Shown piece after piece: positions 11,499 to 21,013 of a DNA stretch of 64,000 bases (the first letter of the stretch is position 1; each line of letters starts with the position of its first letter). The notes below the pieces were generated by a model. That model was not told the DNA's origin, made no database searches, and worked only from the letters and a program-made list of their open reading frames with translations. Position numbers and translations under genes: made by a program. The stretch is taken from positions 1 to 64,000 of the forward strand of contig JAPFFF010000006.1 in NCBI GenBank assembly GCA_039105265.1. Direction: 5' to 3'. The stretch comes from Tritrichomonas musculus (Eukaryota; Parabasalia; Tritrichomonadida; Tritrichomonadidae).

Positions 11499-12005
11499 TC
11501 ATTTTGATTTTTTTTTCTTAGCATCTCCTTTCATAATCCCAGATTTAATACGGGCCAAACGAGTTTCAAGGATAGCTTTTTCTTCAGTCAGTTTCTTATT
11601 TTTTTCAACAAGAAGTGCCATTGATTGCTGAAGTCTTTTTTCTTCTTTAAGACTATTGGAGTCTTCACGCCCTTGTTGAACTTCCATTTCTTGCTTTTTT
11701 TGTTGAATAATTTCTTGCTGTGATTTTGCATAATTTTCTATTTCATCTTTTGTACGCTCATATTGAAGCTTTTGAGCCTGAAGTCTTCTTTGCAATTCTT
11801 GATTCTCTTCATGAAGCTTTCTCGATATTTCTTGCTGCTGTTCCATTTCTTCAAGAAGTAATTGAAGTTCAATATTTTCATAATCAACAACTTGGTTTGC
11901 TTGATTATAAAGCTGCTTCTGCTCTTCTTTCTTCATTCTAGCCATTTCTTCATCAAGTTCTTGTATTTTTAATAAGTTAGATCGAATTTGCTTTAAATCA
12001 TCCAT
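11499..12005 (-). CDS. Coiled-coil protein, unknown function
   Basis: 168 residues, almost entirely heptad-rich helix dominated by Glu, Gln, Lys and Leu (for example LLLEEMEQQQEISRKLHEEN), ending in a basic tail KGDAKKKKSK. It has no catalytic or membrane segment. Such proteins serve as structural or scaffold parts, often of the cytoskeleton; nothing here names one. Convergent with the RTR1-like gene (137-bp gap). Upstream on its own strand is a TCAACATTT initiator-like site. The next gene (12263) diverges from it across about 260 bp. Confidence 0.75.
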   Translation of the reverse strand: MDDLKQIRSNLLKIQELDEEMARMKKEEQKQLYNQANQVVDYENIELQLLLEEMEQQQEISRKLHEENQELQRRLQAQKLQYERTKDEIENYAKSQQEIIQQKKQEMEVQQGREDSNSLKEEKRLQQSMALLVEKNKKLTEEKAILETRLARIKSGIMKGDAKKKKSK

Positions 12006-12262
12006 ATCAAATAAGAGTTACGTTTATTTTATAAATGTTGACACTTGCAAAAGATAATCCAGTTCATTTTCTCATAAATAAATAATGTTATTAATATTTT
12101 AACAACCTAATTTATTCCTCTTTTTTATCACATACCATTTTCTCTTTATCAATTGCTATCAAAGCCAATTAGTTTGATAAAATTTTGAGGTTTTTATTCA
12201 TTAATTTCACCTATTTTTTTTTAACCATTATTCATCGTTATCAATTTAAAAATATATTTTGA

Positions 12263-13000
12263 ATGAAAGCAAATTCTTATTCTTCCTCTGAAGATGAAGA
12301 TTTCAAAGGAAATGATTCAGATGAAGAAGACGATTATGATTTTTTGAATGATCAAGAATCAACCGAAATTGAGTCAATAAAAAACAACCAACATTCCGAA
12401 ATAATCTCAGAGAATAACGAATTGTTAGCAAAATCAGAAAAAAGCATATACGATTTAAGCGATGAATCAGATTCAGAAAGTGAAGATTATAATGTTAATT
12501 TGAAAACAGAATCAACCATTAAAGAAGTTAGTACTAACAGTGACAATACAATTCAAAACGAAAATAAACAAACCGAAGCAGTTGAAAATGTTATACAAAA
12601 GAACGAGATTTCAGAAAAAATTCAATCAAAACTTGCTTCAGAGTCATATTCTGATGATTCTGATTTTGAAAAAAATATTAAAAAAGGCTCAAATCAAAAC
12701 TCTGAGTATGATACAGAATATTCTGATATTGAAAGTTTAAAAGAGAAAATGAAATCAGATCAAAAAAAGGATTCAAACAATATTGAAGAACTTAGAACAC
12801 TTTTTAGTACAATTGTTTCGCTTATACCACCATTTAAAAATGCAGCTGAAGCTTTGAGTAATTCTATTCTTGATGAACAAAAAGCACAAAAAATCACCGA
12901 TGCAGCAACTCAATTGCTTTTTTTGGGAAAATATAATATATATTCATGTGATATTGAACAATTGAATGAAGAACTCAGCATTCTTCAAAAAAATGTTTAA
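12263..13000 (+). CDS. Acidic, serine-rich protein, unknown function
   Basis: 245 residues. The first 170 are low-complexity and strongly acidic, with casein-kinase-2-like runs (SSSEDEDFKGNDSDEEDDYD, SDESDSESEDY). The last 75 (ELRTLFSTIVSLIPPFKNA onward) look like a folded helical domain. This build, an acidic disordered arm plus a small helical domain, is common in histone chaperones and transcription or ribosome-biogenesis factors, but I recognise no family. The stop is TAAA. An ATCAATTTAAA initiator-like string lies about 20 bases before the ATG. Confidence 0.7.
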   Translation: MKANSYSSSEDEDFKGNDSDEEDDYDFLNDQESTEIESIKNNQHSEIISENNELLAKSEKSIYDLSDESDSESEDYNVNLKTESTIKEVSTNSDNTIQNENKQTEAVENVIQKNEISEKIQSKLASESYSDDSDFEKNIKKGSNQNSEYDTEYSDIESLKEKMKSDQKKDSNNIEELRTLFSTIVSLIPPFKNAAEALSNSILDEQKAQKITDAATQLLFLGKYNIYSCDIEQLNEELSILQKNV

Positions 13001-13201
13001 AAATTTCTTATTAGTTTTTTTTGTCGAATATATTTTATTAGGTAAAATCTTATAAAGCAAACATTAATTTTTATTTCACTTTGAAAAAAAAAAATTCTTA
13101 AAATTATAATCTATGGAGTGCTCTGATTCTATTAACATAAGTAAATGACGATCAAATAACTCCTCTGTATTTTGCTAGTAAAAAAATAAGTAAAGTATAC
13201 C

Positions 13202-13660
13202 TTATGTAATTGCATATTCGGGTTTTCTGGGTACGAGACTTTCTTGCGGGATGGCAAGTGAGAGATGATTATGAAGTTTTTTATTTGCTTTCTGCATTCT
13301 AATAGACCATTCTTCAGCTTTTGTCTTTGGAATATTTTGCAACAATTTATCACACTTATCTTTCATGTGTTGCGCAACTTGATATAGAAGAATTGTCTTT
13401 TTTTTGAGATATTTCATAGAGTTTGACCAAACTAGGTTAACATCATATTTAAACTCTTCTGTATTTTTATACTGATGTGAGTCAAGTTTAGTACTAATTG
13501 TTCCTAAATCCATAGGATCAGATATAACTTTGCGATAATCTGTAGCTTGATCTTTAATAGGATCAACAGGTTTTAAATAGCAAACTGAAAGAGGGTGCTT
13601 TTTGATTTTATCTAAAAATTGTCTACAATATTCAAATTCCACTTCATTCATCACAGACAT
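13202..13660 (-). CDS. Single-bromodomain protein
   Basis: 152 residues, almost all one bromodomain (about 8-115). Helix Z is YCRQFLDKIKKHPLS, the ZA loop carries the PMDL motif (VISDPMDLGTISTKLDSHQY), and helix B is FKYDVNLVWSNSMKY. The acetyl-lysine-gripping Asn of the usual NCxxYN is replaced here: after Tyr84 comes Leu85. The domain may therefore bind acetyl-lysine weakly, differently or not at all. Family role: reading acetylated histones. No second domain is seen apart from a short basic tail. Divergent from eL8, which starts 121 bp away, so the two may share a promoter region. Confidence 0.85.
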   Translation of the reverse strand: MSVMNEVEFEYCRQFLDKIKKHPLSVCYLKPVDPIKDQATDYRKVISDPMDLGTISTKLDSHQYKNTEEFKYDVNLVWSNSMKYLKKKTILLYQVAQHMKDKCDKLLQNIPKTKAEEWSIRMQKANKKLHNHLSLAIPQESLVPRKPEYAIT

Positions 13661-13670
13661 TTTTGTATAC

Positions 13671-13690
13671 CTTTTTTATATCACATTTCA
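13671..13690 (+). promoter_or_regulatory. Putative initiator-type promoter site
   Basis: CTTTTTTATATCACATTTCA repeats the string found before the RTR1-like gene. It lies between divergent bromodomain and eL8 genes, about 100 bases before the eL8 ATG. A second TCATTAAACGGTCATCAAG nearer the ATG (13746-13765) is an equally good eL8 initiator, so which is used is unclear. Confidence 0.35.
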
Positions 13691-13781
13691 AACGATCACA
13701 ATTTGAATTAAAAAGCGGTTATTAAAAAAATTCAATGACTGACCATCATTAAACGGTCATCAAGTCTGGCCTTTTTTCATA

Positions 13782-14507
13782 ATGCCAGTTCGCCGCGCAG
13801 CTCCAGAAAAAGTCATTACTGATCAAGATATCAAGAGACAAGATTTCCTCTTTGCTCATGAACAAGCTCAACAACAAGTTGATGCTACTCCACGCGTCCA
13901 ATGGCCAAAATATGTTCGTCTTCAACGCCAACGCCGAATTCTCATGAAGCGTCTTAAGGTTCCACCTCCTGTAAACCACTTCAACCATACCCTCGATAAG
14001 GCTTCTGCTGCCCAAATCTTTAAATTCCTTGAGCGTTATCGCCCAGAAACAAAAGCTGAAAAGCAAGAACGTTTAAAGAACTCAGCCCAAAAGTCCGAAC
14101 AATCCCTTGCACCAGCTGAAGTTGCTTCATCAAAGTGCCTTGTTTATGGTATCAAAGATGTTACAACAGCAATTGAATCCAAGAAAGCAACACTTGTCAT
14201 CATTGCCCACGATGTTGACCCAATCGAAATTGTTGTTTGGTTACCAGCTCTTTGCAGGAAGCTTGACATCCCATACTGCATTGTTAAATCCAAGGCAAGA
14301 CTTGGTCACGTTGTCGGTCTTAACACAACAACTTGCGCTGCCCTCACTGCTGTTCGCCAAGAAGATCGTCGTCAACTCCAACAACTTGTTGATACCGTCA
14401 ATTCCAACTTCTTGATGCATTACAAGGAAGAAATGCACCAATGGGGAGGTGGTGAACTTAGCGAAGAAACAATTGCAAAGCTTCGTGCACAGGGTAAGCA
14501 TGACTAA
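13782..14507 (+). CDS. RPL7A: Ribosomal protein eL8 (L7a), large subunit
   Basis: 241 residues, close to the usual eukaryotic length. The N-terminal extension has the family pattern PRVQWPKYVRLQRQRRILMK and LKVPPPVNHF; the L7Ae RNA-binding fold spans about 118-205 (LVYGIKDVTTAIESKKATLV, then VDPIEIVVWLPALCRKLDIPYC and KARLGHVVG). It binds rRNA kink-turns in the 60S subunit. Codon use is biased towards C-ending codons, as expected for a very highly expressed gene and unlike its neighbours. The ATG follows CTTTTTTCATA directly, and the stop is TAAA. This is the most certain gene in the window. Confidence 0.97.
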   Translation: MPVRRAAPEKVITDQDIKRQDFLFAHEQAQQQVDATPRVQWPKYVRLQRQRRILMKRLKVPPPVNHFNHTLDKASAAQIFKFLERYRPETKAEKQERLKNSAQKSEQSLAPAEVASSKCLVYGIKDVTTAIESKKATLVIIAHDVDPIEIVVWLPALCRKLDIPYCIVKSKARLGHVVGLNTTTCAALTAVRQEDRRQLQQLVDTVNSNFLMHYKEEMHQWGGGELSEETIAKLRAQGKHD

Positions 14508-14527
14508 AATGCTGATGATCCTGTTAA

Positions 14528-14558
<31 letters not shown>

Positions 14559-14891
14559 ATTGTTTTAAATATTTTTTTATGGCATCAAGCTCGAATTGTG
14601 ATGTAGAATTTGCTTTTGAGTTAATTGCCATTTTAATTAATGTATATTGTAAGTAAAGCGGTAATTTTATATTTTGCGTTATTATTATCTTCATGCAATT
14701 AAAAATTTATTAATGTACAAATGGATATTTGAAACATAAATTTAAAGAACAAAGTCTTTTTTGAAAAATGATTTGCTCTAATAATTGACCTATATTTGAT
14801 CGTACCCTTTTTTTAAAATTTTAAACTATTTTTAAACGGCACTGGACACACTCGTTTAATTTAAAATTGTACTTTTCAAATAAACTTTAAT
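14508..14891. other. Intergenic, no gene seen
   Basis: AT-rich spacer between eL8 and the next gene. It begins with a T-rich stretch that may be the eL8 3' end. ACTTTTCAAATAAAC, about 20 bases before 14892, is a plausible initiator. Confidence 0.6.
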
Positions 14892-15449
14892 ATGTCACGC
14901 CAGCAACAGCAACAACTCGCAATTCTTGAAGAGGCAATGAAGTCTAGAAAGCAAATTGAAATCCTTACCGAAGAAACCAACAGATTAAAGGAAAAACTCT
15001 CATCACGTCAAGAAATTTTAAATCGTCTTCAGCAGCTTTGCCTTTCATCTGCAACTCTTCTTGGCTCAGTAGATAGTACTTCGACTGAGACTGAGCCATC
15101 ATCACTTAAACTTTTGACCAAACTTGATCAATCAACTGCAGTCGTACCAACAGAAGATGAAAACGATGATGACCAAATCAAGCTTATTGTTGGAAAATAT
15201 TTAAATCAACTTTTGGCTGTAATTTATTCTATTGCCGAAGAAGCCAACGGAAATGTTAATATAATGACTTTGATAAATATGGAAGATAAGCTACATCAAT
15301 TATTTGCCTTCGCAGAGAGCAAAGGAATCATTCCTGTTACAAATGAAAACCAAAGCTGGAAGAAAGGTGTTCTCCAACATAAGCCAATATCAGATAAAAT
15401 CAAGTCCATTATGGCAGAAGATGATCAAGATCAAAATGAAGACGCTTAA
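14892..15449 (+). CDS. Small coiled-coil protein, unknown function
   Basis: 185 residues. Residues 1-50 form a coiled coil (QQQQQLAILEEAMKSRKQ, then EETNRLKEKLSSRQ); the middle is Ser/Thr/Asp-rich; 98-140 looks helical (IVGKYLNQLLAVIYSIAEEA); the C-terminus is acidic (AEDDQDQNEDA). I recognise no family. It has no signal peptide or membrane segment. Codon use is moderately GC-rich, so it is probably expressed. The ATG is the first in frame, close behind an initiator-like TTTTCAAATAAAC. Confidence 0.75.
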   Translation: MSRQQQQQLAILEEAMKSRKQIEILTEETNRLKEKLSSRQEILNRLQQLCLSSATLLGSVDSTSTETEPSSLKLLTKLDQSTAVVPTEDENDDDQIKLIVGKYLNQLLAVIYSIAEEANGNVNIMTLINMEDKLHQLFAFAESKGIIPVTNENQSWKKGVLQHKPISDKIKSIMAEDDQDQNEDA

Positions 15450-15861
15450 CTCAAATTGATTAGATGCGCTTATTTATTTTTTTTTTTATTTTTTGCTCAT
15501 TTTATTTTATAATCTATTAAAATGGCTTAATTCATTTTTTATTACATCTTTATATTTTTGCAACAACAATAAGTTCTTTTAGAACCCAGTTTAAATTAAA
15601 ATGATTACAGATTAAAATGATACAAAATCAATTGAATTCAAATGATGATATTTCAGACACAGACATTTCAAAATTGTTAATAATTTTATATTTACATTAA
15701 AATCTCAATATTGTTAATGTTTTTCTACTTACATTAAAAATAAATAACCAAGTAATAACTTTTTAGATATTCCACTTCGATAGTCAATAAGTAAATATAG
15801 ATATAAAACAATTAAACAGTAGCGCTTCACTTTTATTCAATATCACTCGTTGAGAAAATAT
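15450..15861. other. Convergent intergenic region
   Basis: Space between the 3' ends of two convergent genes; AT-rich with no gene seen. Confidence 0.6.
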
Positions 15862-17940
15862 TTAAGGCTTAATTCCATTTCTTGTGAGAAGAGCTGATGG
15901 GTCAGGATTTCTTCCCATGAAGTCTCTGAATAGATCAGCTGCAGGTTTTGAGTTGCCCCAGATCAAAATCTTATCACGAAATTCTTTTCCAGTTTTTTCG
16001 TTCAAAATTCCTTCTTTCTTAAATCTTGTGAAGGCATCAGCTTCTAGCTCTTCAGCCCACATGTAACTGTAATAGCCTGCAGCATAGGCAACAGGTGAAT
16101 TAAACAAGTGACCAAAGTTGTAGAGGCAGGAAGGAGCCTTTACTGAGCATGGAACTCTATAGTCTTTGAGAACTAATTCATCAATTTGATCGACTGTCAT
16201 TCCGTCATATTTATGGAAATGATGATGAATTTCGAGATCGATCTTGCCGAATGAAAGTTGCCTCATCATGAATATTGCTGAATTATAATTCCTAGCTGCA
16301 ATCATTTTATCAAAAATTTCACTTGGAATTTGTTGTCCAGTTTCGTAATGGGATGCAAATAGATTCAATGCATCACGCTCCCAGGTCCAGTTTTCAAGGA
16401 ACTGAGAAGGAAGTTCGACAAAATCCCAAGCGACATTTGTTCCAGCAAAAGAACGAATAGTGGCTTTTGAAACAATGCCATGGCAAAGATGACCAAATTC
16501 ATGGAAAATTGTTTCCACTTCACTGTGGTCGAGGAGAGCTGGCTTGCCTCCAGTAGGCTTCTGTATATTACCACATATTGCGCCCAAATTCTTTGGATTT
16601 GATTTGTATAATGAATAAAATGGATGGAACCAGGCTCCACTTTTCTTATCATCACGAGGATGCCAATCTGCATAAAATCCACCAAGTTGCTCTCCTGTTT
16701 CCTTATCGAAAACCTCGAAATACTTGACATCTTTGTTCCAAACTTCGACTTTACCTTCTTGGATGGGATCAGAAGCTGATTCACGATAATACGTCTCTTT
16801 TTCACGAACGTCAATTCCATAAAGAGTTGAAGTAATTGAGAAGACACCTTTCATCACTTTATCAACAGGGAAATAAGGACGAAGGGATTCATCATCAAAA
16901 TCGTATTTTTCTTTACGAAGCAATTCTTGATAATAGTTTCGTTCCCAAGGCAAAATTTCGGCTTTGTCATCACCAACTAGTTTAGCCTTGTATTGCCTTA
17001 ATCGTTCTGATTCTTCAAGAAATTGGCGCTTACATTTATCATGCATTTCATCAACAAAATGTAACGCATTTCCTCCATTAAGTGCCATTCTTCTTAGAAG
17101 ATTAAGGTCAGCAAAAGAATTAAAGCCAAGGAGGTGAGCATTTCGATCACGTAAACTAGCAATTTTAAGAAGGATTTCAGAGTTATCATATTTGCCACTA
17201 TGACCGATTCCACAAGCACCTTCCCAAATTTTCTTTCTGAGTGATTCACTTTTTGCATACTTCATAACTGGAAACATTGATGGAAAATGAAGTGTAAATA
17301 GATATTGCCCTTTTTTACCTTTCTTTTCAGCAGCTTCAGCAGCTTGAACAAATGATGATTCAGGCAATCCTTCAAGCTCTGCTTTATCTTCAACAAAAAG
17401 TTCAAAGGCATTTGTTGAATCAAGAACATTTGATTTGTACTGATCTGTTAATTTGGTAATTTCAACTTGAATTTTTGCAAATTCTTCTTTTTTCTCATCT
17501 TCAAGATCAGCACCATTTAATTTAAACGACAAAAGGGTTAATTCAACATATCTTTTTTGGACTGGCGTAAGTTGTGCGTTTTCAAGTTTCTGAGCAGCTT
17601 TTTTGATAACTGCCCATAATTTAGGATTTAAATTAATTTTTGTATAAAAATCTGTTATTCGTGGGTTAAGTTCTTTATATACAGCTCTGAGTGGTTCATT
17701 ATCATGAACAGAATTAAGATGATCCATGTAATTGCTTCCTTGATCTAATTCAATATCACAGTTGTCCAAGGCAGTAAATACACTATCATAGCTAATTTGA
17801 TCGTCAGCCAAATTCGATATTGCATCAATTTTATCTTGTGCTAATTTCATTGCAAATTCAACATCAATTTTAGCTTGTTCTGGTGTTAATTCTACCCAAG
17901 GGACTGGGAATTGGATGTCAATGAATGGATGGGATGACAT
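15862..17940 (-). CDS. M3 family metallopeptidase (oligopeptidase A / thimet type)
   Basis: 692 residues, the usual length. The zinc site is intact: HEFGH at residues 480-484 (within SEVETIFHEFGHLCHGI), with Glu509 in WDFVELPSQFLENW as third ligand. Conserved family stretches include LGGFYADWHPRDDKKSGAWF, NLGAICGNIQKP, RQLSFGKIDLEIHHHF, and near the end YYSYMWAEELEADAFTRF with a Gly-Asn-Pro-rich tail (FMGRNPDPSALL). These cytosolic enzymes cut short peptides, typically downstream of the proteasome. The form resembles bacterial-type oligopeptidase A (PrlC), so an ancient lateral origin is possible. No targeting peptide is seen. TCACTATTTTT just before the ATG may be its initiator. Confidence 0.94.
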   Translation of the reverse strand: MSSHPFIDIQFPVPWVELTPEQAKIDVEFAMKLAQDKIDAISNLADDQISYDSVFTALDNCDIELDQGSNYMDHLNSVHDNEPLRAVYKELNPRITDFYTKINLNPKLWAVIKKAAQKLENAQLTPVQKRYVELTLLSFKLNGADLEDEKKEEFAKIQVEITKLTDQYKSNVLDSTNAFELFVEDKAELEGLPESSFVQAAEAAEKKGKKGQYLFTLHFPSMFPVMKYAKSESLRKKIWEGACGIGHSGKYDNSEILLKIASLRDRNAHLLGFNSFADLNLLRRMALNGGNALHFVDEMHDKCKRQFLEESERLRQYKAKLVGDDKAEILPWERNYYQELLRKEKYDFDDESLRPYFPVDKVMKGVFSITSTLYGIDVREKETYYRESASDPIQEGKVEVWNKDVKYFEVFDKETGEQLGGFYADWHPRDDKKSGAWFHPFYSLYKSNPKNLGAICGNIQKPTGGKPALLDHSEVETIFHEFGHLCHGIVSKATIRSFAGTNVAWDFVELPSQFLENWTWERDALNLFASHYETGQQIPSEIFDKMIAARNYNSAIFMMRQLSFGKIDLEIHHHFHKYDGMTVDQIDELVLKDYRVPCSVKAPSCLYNFGHLFNSPVAYAAGYYSYMWAEELEADAFTRFKKEGILNEKTGKEFRDKILIWGNSKPAADLFRDFMGRNPDPSALLTRNGIKP

Positions 17941-18172
17941 AAAAATAGTGATTTATAACTGGCCAATTAGAGCGTTTTCTAGAAAATTGTGAGACTCTCG
18001 TTATTTTTCACTCAAAAAATTGAATAAATTTATTAACTTTTTATGTAACAGAAAATATCAACTTTTTTTTAAAAAAAGAATTGAATTATACATTGAGAGA
18101 ATTCAGAGACCTGCAAATTGAAAATCAAGACGTTTATTAATTTAAAAGTAACCATATTCAAAATTATTTATA

Positions 18173-18712
18173 ATGCAAAAAGATTCTGTTCAGTTATATT
18201 TAGAATCAAATGGACTCGATTCAGCACTTTCAGAAGTTCCCTCAAAATTCGAAACAACAGAGAAACATTTAGAATCAACAGAAAGTTCTTTATCATTTCA
18301 AACACAAAAACTATGCGAAACTTTAGGTTGCCAACCTCCAGCAGACGGGAAAATGAATTCTGATACTTATTCAAATATTCGCCGCTATTTTGTAAATCAA
18401 GCTCGAGGTCAATCACGAAAAGAATTTTTAGATAGAGAAAAAAAAAGCATTCAAGAAAAATTAGAATCAGGAAATATAGACACAATTCGTTTACTTTTTA
18501 AGAATAGACACGAATGGAGAACATCAATTCACAAATTTCGATCCGATGATATGCCAATATGCGTAGTTGAAAATTGCCCTCATGTAGCACTTAAAGGTTC
18601 AAATTTTTGCATCAATCATATTATGCTTGATAAAAATCAAAAATTATATGTTGAATGTCCTCAGTGCCATCAACCACACCCTGTCTTTACTGATTGTTTT
18701 TCGTGCCAATAA
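18173..18712 (+). CDS. KANSL2/INO80D-type zinc protein (C3HC3H)
   Basis: 179 residues. The C-terminal 55 carry a Cys/His pattern: Cys130, Cys135, His137, Cys146, His149, then Cys162, Cys165 and further Cys at the tail (PICVVENCPHVALKGSNFC, then INHIMLDKNQKLYVECPQC). This matches the potential DNA-binding zinc domain of KANSL2 (NSL acetyltransferase complex) and INO80D (chromatin remodeller), including the Q-x-LYV after the His. The N-terminal 120 residues are helical and charged, without a known motif. A chromatin role is inferred from family only. The ATG follows ATTCAAAATTATTTATA, an initiator-like string. Confidence 0.68.
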   Translation: MQKDSVQLYLESNGLDSALSEVPSKFETTEKHLESTESSLSFQTQKLCETLGCQPPADGKMNSDTYSNIRRYFVNQARGQSRKEFLDREKKSIQEKLESGNIDTIRLLFKNRHEWRTSIHKFRSDDMPICVVENCPHVALKGSNFCINHIMLDKNQKLYVECPQCHQPHPVFTDCFSCQ

Positions 18713-18801
18713 ATTAAATAAATATTTGTAATATTTTTAATCAATTGTAAAGTATATTTAATAAAAATTTTCAAGCCACATATTTTTTTTTTTTGAAAAA
18801 G

Positions 18802-19170
18802 ATGAACGCTTCATTCAGTGAATGTAGAAAAACATCGACAATTGAAATTTTTGGCGATATCCCTGAAGTTGGATATTGTGTCTTTGTTAATTGAGAAAGT
18901 TTGGAATCGATCACAATTAATTCAAACACTTTAGTAATGAAACATTGTACTTTTGAAGAATTACCGAATTTAACAACAACTACTATACCTGAAAAAGTTA
19001 TTTCGATAGCAAACGATTGTCAATTGAGAAAATCAAAATTGCATTCCTAAGCTGCCGAAATTTACAATTAATCACAATACCAAACAATAGTGTATTCATT
19101 TACTATAATTCATATCGTTTCTGCGCAAATGCAATATCGATTAAGATTCATGAAAAAGTTTCTTTAAATT
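18802..19170 (+). pseudogene. BspA-like leucine-rich-repeat gene relic
   Basis: From the ATG at 18802 the frame reads MNASFSECRKTSTIEIFGD, then CVFVN, a TGA, then ESLESITINSNTL, CTFEELPNLTTTTIPEKVIS and IANDCQL. This is the LRR_5 (BspA/TpLRR) rhythm F-x-x-C-x-x-L-x-x-I-x-IP-x-x-V. The TGA falls where the conserved Cys would be, so one base change probably made it. More stops follow and the repeats fade by 19170. BspA-like proteins are a hugely expanded surface-protein family in trichomonads; this copy is dead. Confidence 0.7.
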
Positions 19171-19404
19171 AAAAAGTGTAAAAACTTCCCATCAATCATA
19201 AACGCAATGAGTTACATTTAATTAATAATTTGGGATTTTATTTATGCACATGCTAAATTGTATCAAATATTAAGCTCTCTTAAGTGGAATTAGCTTTTTC
19301 TTCAAAATTTTTGTTTTCAAAACGCATTTCATGAAGAATCAATTTATCTATGTGAAAAATATGCCATTACAATAATCAGAAGTATTCTTGAATTGCTCTA
19401 AGAA

Positions 19405-19960
19405 TTAGAAATATTGAATCAAGCTTACATCAGAGAAGTTGGATTCAGGTGTATTAATGTAAACCAAAAGCAATTTTTTATTATTTTTCAATTTTGGAAA
19501 ATGTTTCATGATTGATTTAGCGAAGGCAAACAGAGTCTCATAGAAAAGATTTGCATTTTCAAAATCGCCATTATCATCTTTTCTGATTTCTATTTGGAGT
19601 TTTAACATATTTCTCAAATTGACTCATATAGGCGCCAATGATTTTAATGTGATAATTTTTTAATAACTTCAGAACAGGAACTAATTACCAGTACAAGAGA
19701 TTTTAGCATAAGTGGAATAATAATCACTTACAAAATAATGATTTGCTAAACATCCATTCATAATTACTTGAAAATTCGCTTAAAAGTTTTTTTATAGCCA
19801 AGCTACTTGTATATAATAAACTTTTCGTATGACTTATTTTTTGTATATTTATACATATCTATATACGTGGTTGAAATTTCTCCAATTTTGCTAACTCAGG
19901 CTTAATAAGTGCTCTATTTCATCATCATTGAATCTTGCTTTGCCACTCCAATATGAAAAA
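19405..19960 (-). pseudogene. Decayed gene of unknown family
   Basis: On the minus strand a coding-like stretch near 19955-19880 reads FNFFSYWSGKARFNDDEIEH, then LLSLS and a stop. Further along, 19617-19405 is open for 70 codons (KLQIEIRKDDNGDFENANLF onward). Amino acid make-up is protein-like, but frames and stops break it. I do not recognise the family; it could be one gene or two. Confidence 0.4.
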
Positions 19961-20284
19961 AAATTGAAATATTCGTTAAATTTATCTAATAAAATTCTAT
20001 AATTTGTGCGTTAAGAAAACCCAAACCTCTAAGGATAGACTTTTTAACTCTAATACAGCTAACTTTAACATACACAAATCATTTGTCAGAAATCTGTTTT
20101 TCTGTAATTGGTGGAACAGGGGTGAAAATGCTTTTTAACCAAATTAACCAAAGGCAAGCAAGGGAAAAAGATATATTATTTTGCGGGATACTTATCTTTC
20201 AATATAATTTCTGAGAATGAATTTCTTTTTTCATTTTCAAAATTGAATACAAATTTTGTACGTTAAATCAAATCAATAAACTAA

Positions 20285-21013
20285 ATGCAATTTACTCGTT
20301 CGCCCTCCTCTTTAAAGACAGCAGTCAGACCAAAAGGAATGAAAAAGTTACAGAATCAAGATCCAGCACAACAAATTCATTTATCTGAGAAAATTTTTTC
20401 AGGAAAATTAATTTTAAGAAAAAATAGGATAAGCTCAGTTTCGAATCTTCAAATACCCGATACAGTTACTTCAATAATTTTAAGCGATAATCCAATTTCT
20501 GATCTTTTTGGATTTCCATTACTAACTAAATTGACAAACCTTGATTTAAATAACACTAATATTCAAAATTTAAATGGATTACCATGCTTACCTAATTTAA
20601 AAACAATTTCAGTAGAAGGAACTCCTTTCAATTCTCAACAAACTAGCAGGCTAGCAATCATACTTTCTCAAACACCAGTTTTACAGAAAATAAATGGATC
20701 CTTAATTACAGGATCTGAAAAACAGTTAGCTTCACAGTACCCACCTGAATGTGCTAAACTTGTTAGAGCTGGATGGATACCCAAAATACCACCACCAAAA
20801 TCACAGGCAGAAATAGACCAAATTAGTGCTCAAATAGTTGAAAAAAGGAAAAGGCAAAGAATTAAACCAATGGATAAAACGTCAAAAACACGAAATCCTA
20901 TAGAGAAAAAAGAAAGTGAACTTTTTCAAACGAGAATCAATGAGCAAGAACAAGAGATGAATAAATTAAAAGCTCAAATTGAAAATTTGATGGCAAAAAA
21001 AGGTGGACTTTGA
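20285..21013 (+). CDS. Leucine-rich-repeat protein with coiled-coil tail
   Basis: 242 residues. About four SDS22-type LRRs lie at 40-135 (LILRKNRISSVSNLQIPDTV, TSIILSDNPISDLFGFPLL, TKLTNLDLNNTNIQNLNGLP). An LRR-cap-like segment follows (ILSQTPVLQKINGSLITGSE). The C-terminal 70 residues are basic, then coiled coil (QEQEMNKLKAQIENLMAKKG). Eukaryotic proteins of this build are often ciliary, centrosomal or phosphatase-binding; no specific match is claimed. AATCAATAAACTAA directly before the ATG is a good initiator candidate. Confidence 0.82.
   Translation: MQFTRSPSSLKTAVRPKGMKKLQNQDPAQQIHLSEKIFSGKLILRKNRISSVSNLQIPDTVTSIILSDNPISDLFGFPLLTKLTNLDLNNTNIQNLNGLPCLPNLKTISVEGTPFNSQQTSRLAIILSQTPVLQKINGSLITGSEKQLASQYPPECAKLVRAGWIPKIPPPKSQAEIDQISAQIVEKRKRQRIKPMDKTSKTRNPIEKKESELFQTRINEQEQEMNKLKAQIENLMAKKGGL

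Noticed and set aside
16365-16847. 160-codon frame overlapping the M3 peptidase
   Set aside because: Same strand, other frame; the peptidase frame has the catalytic motif and family conservation.
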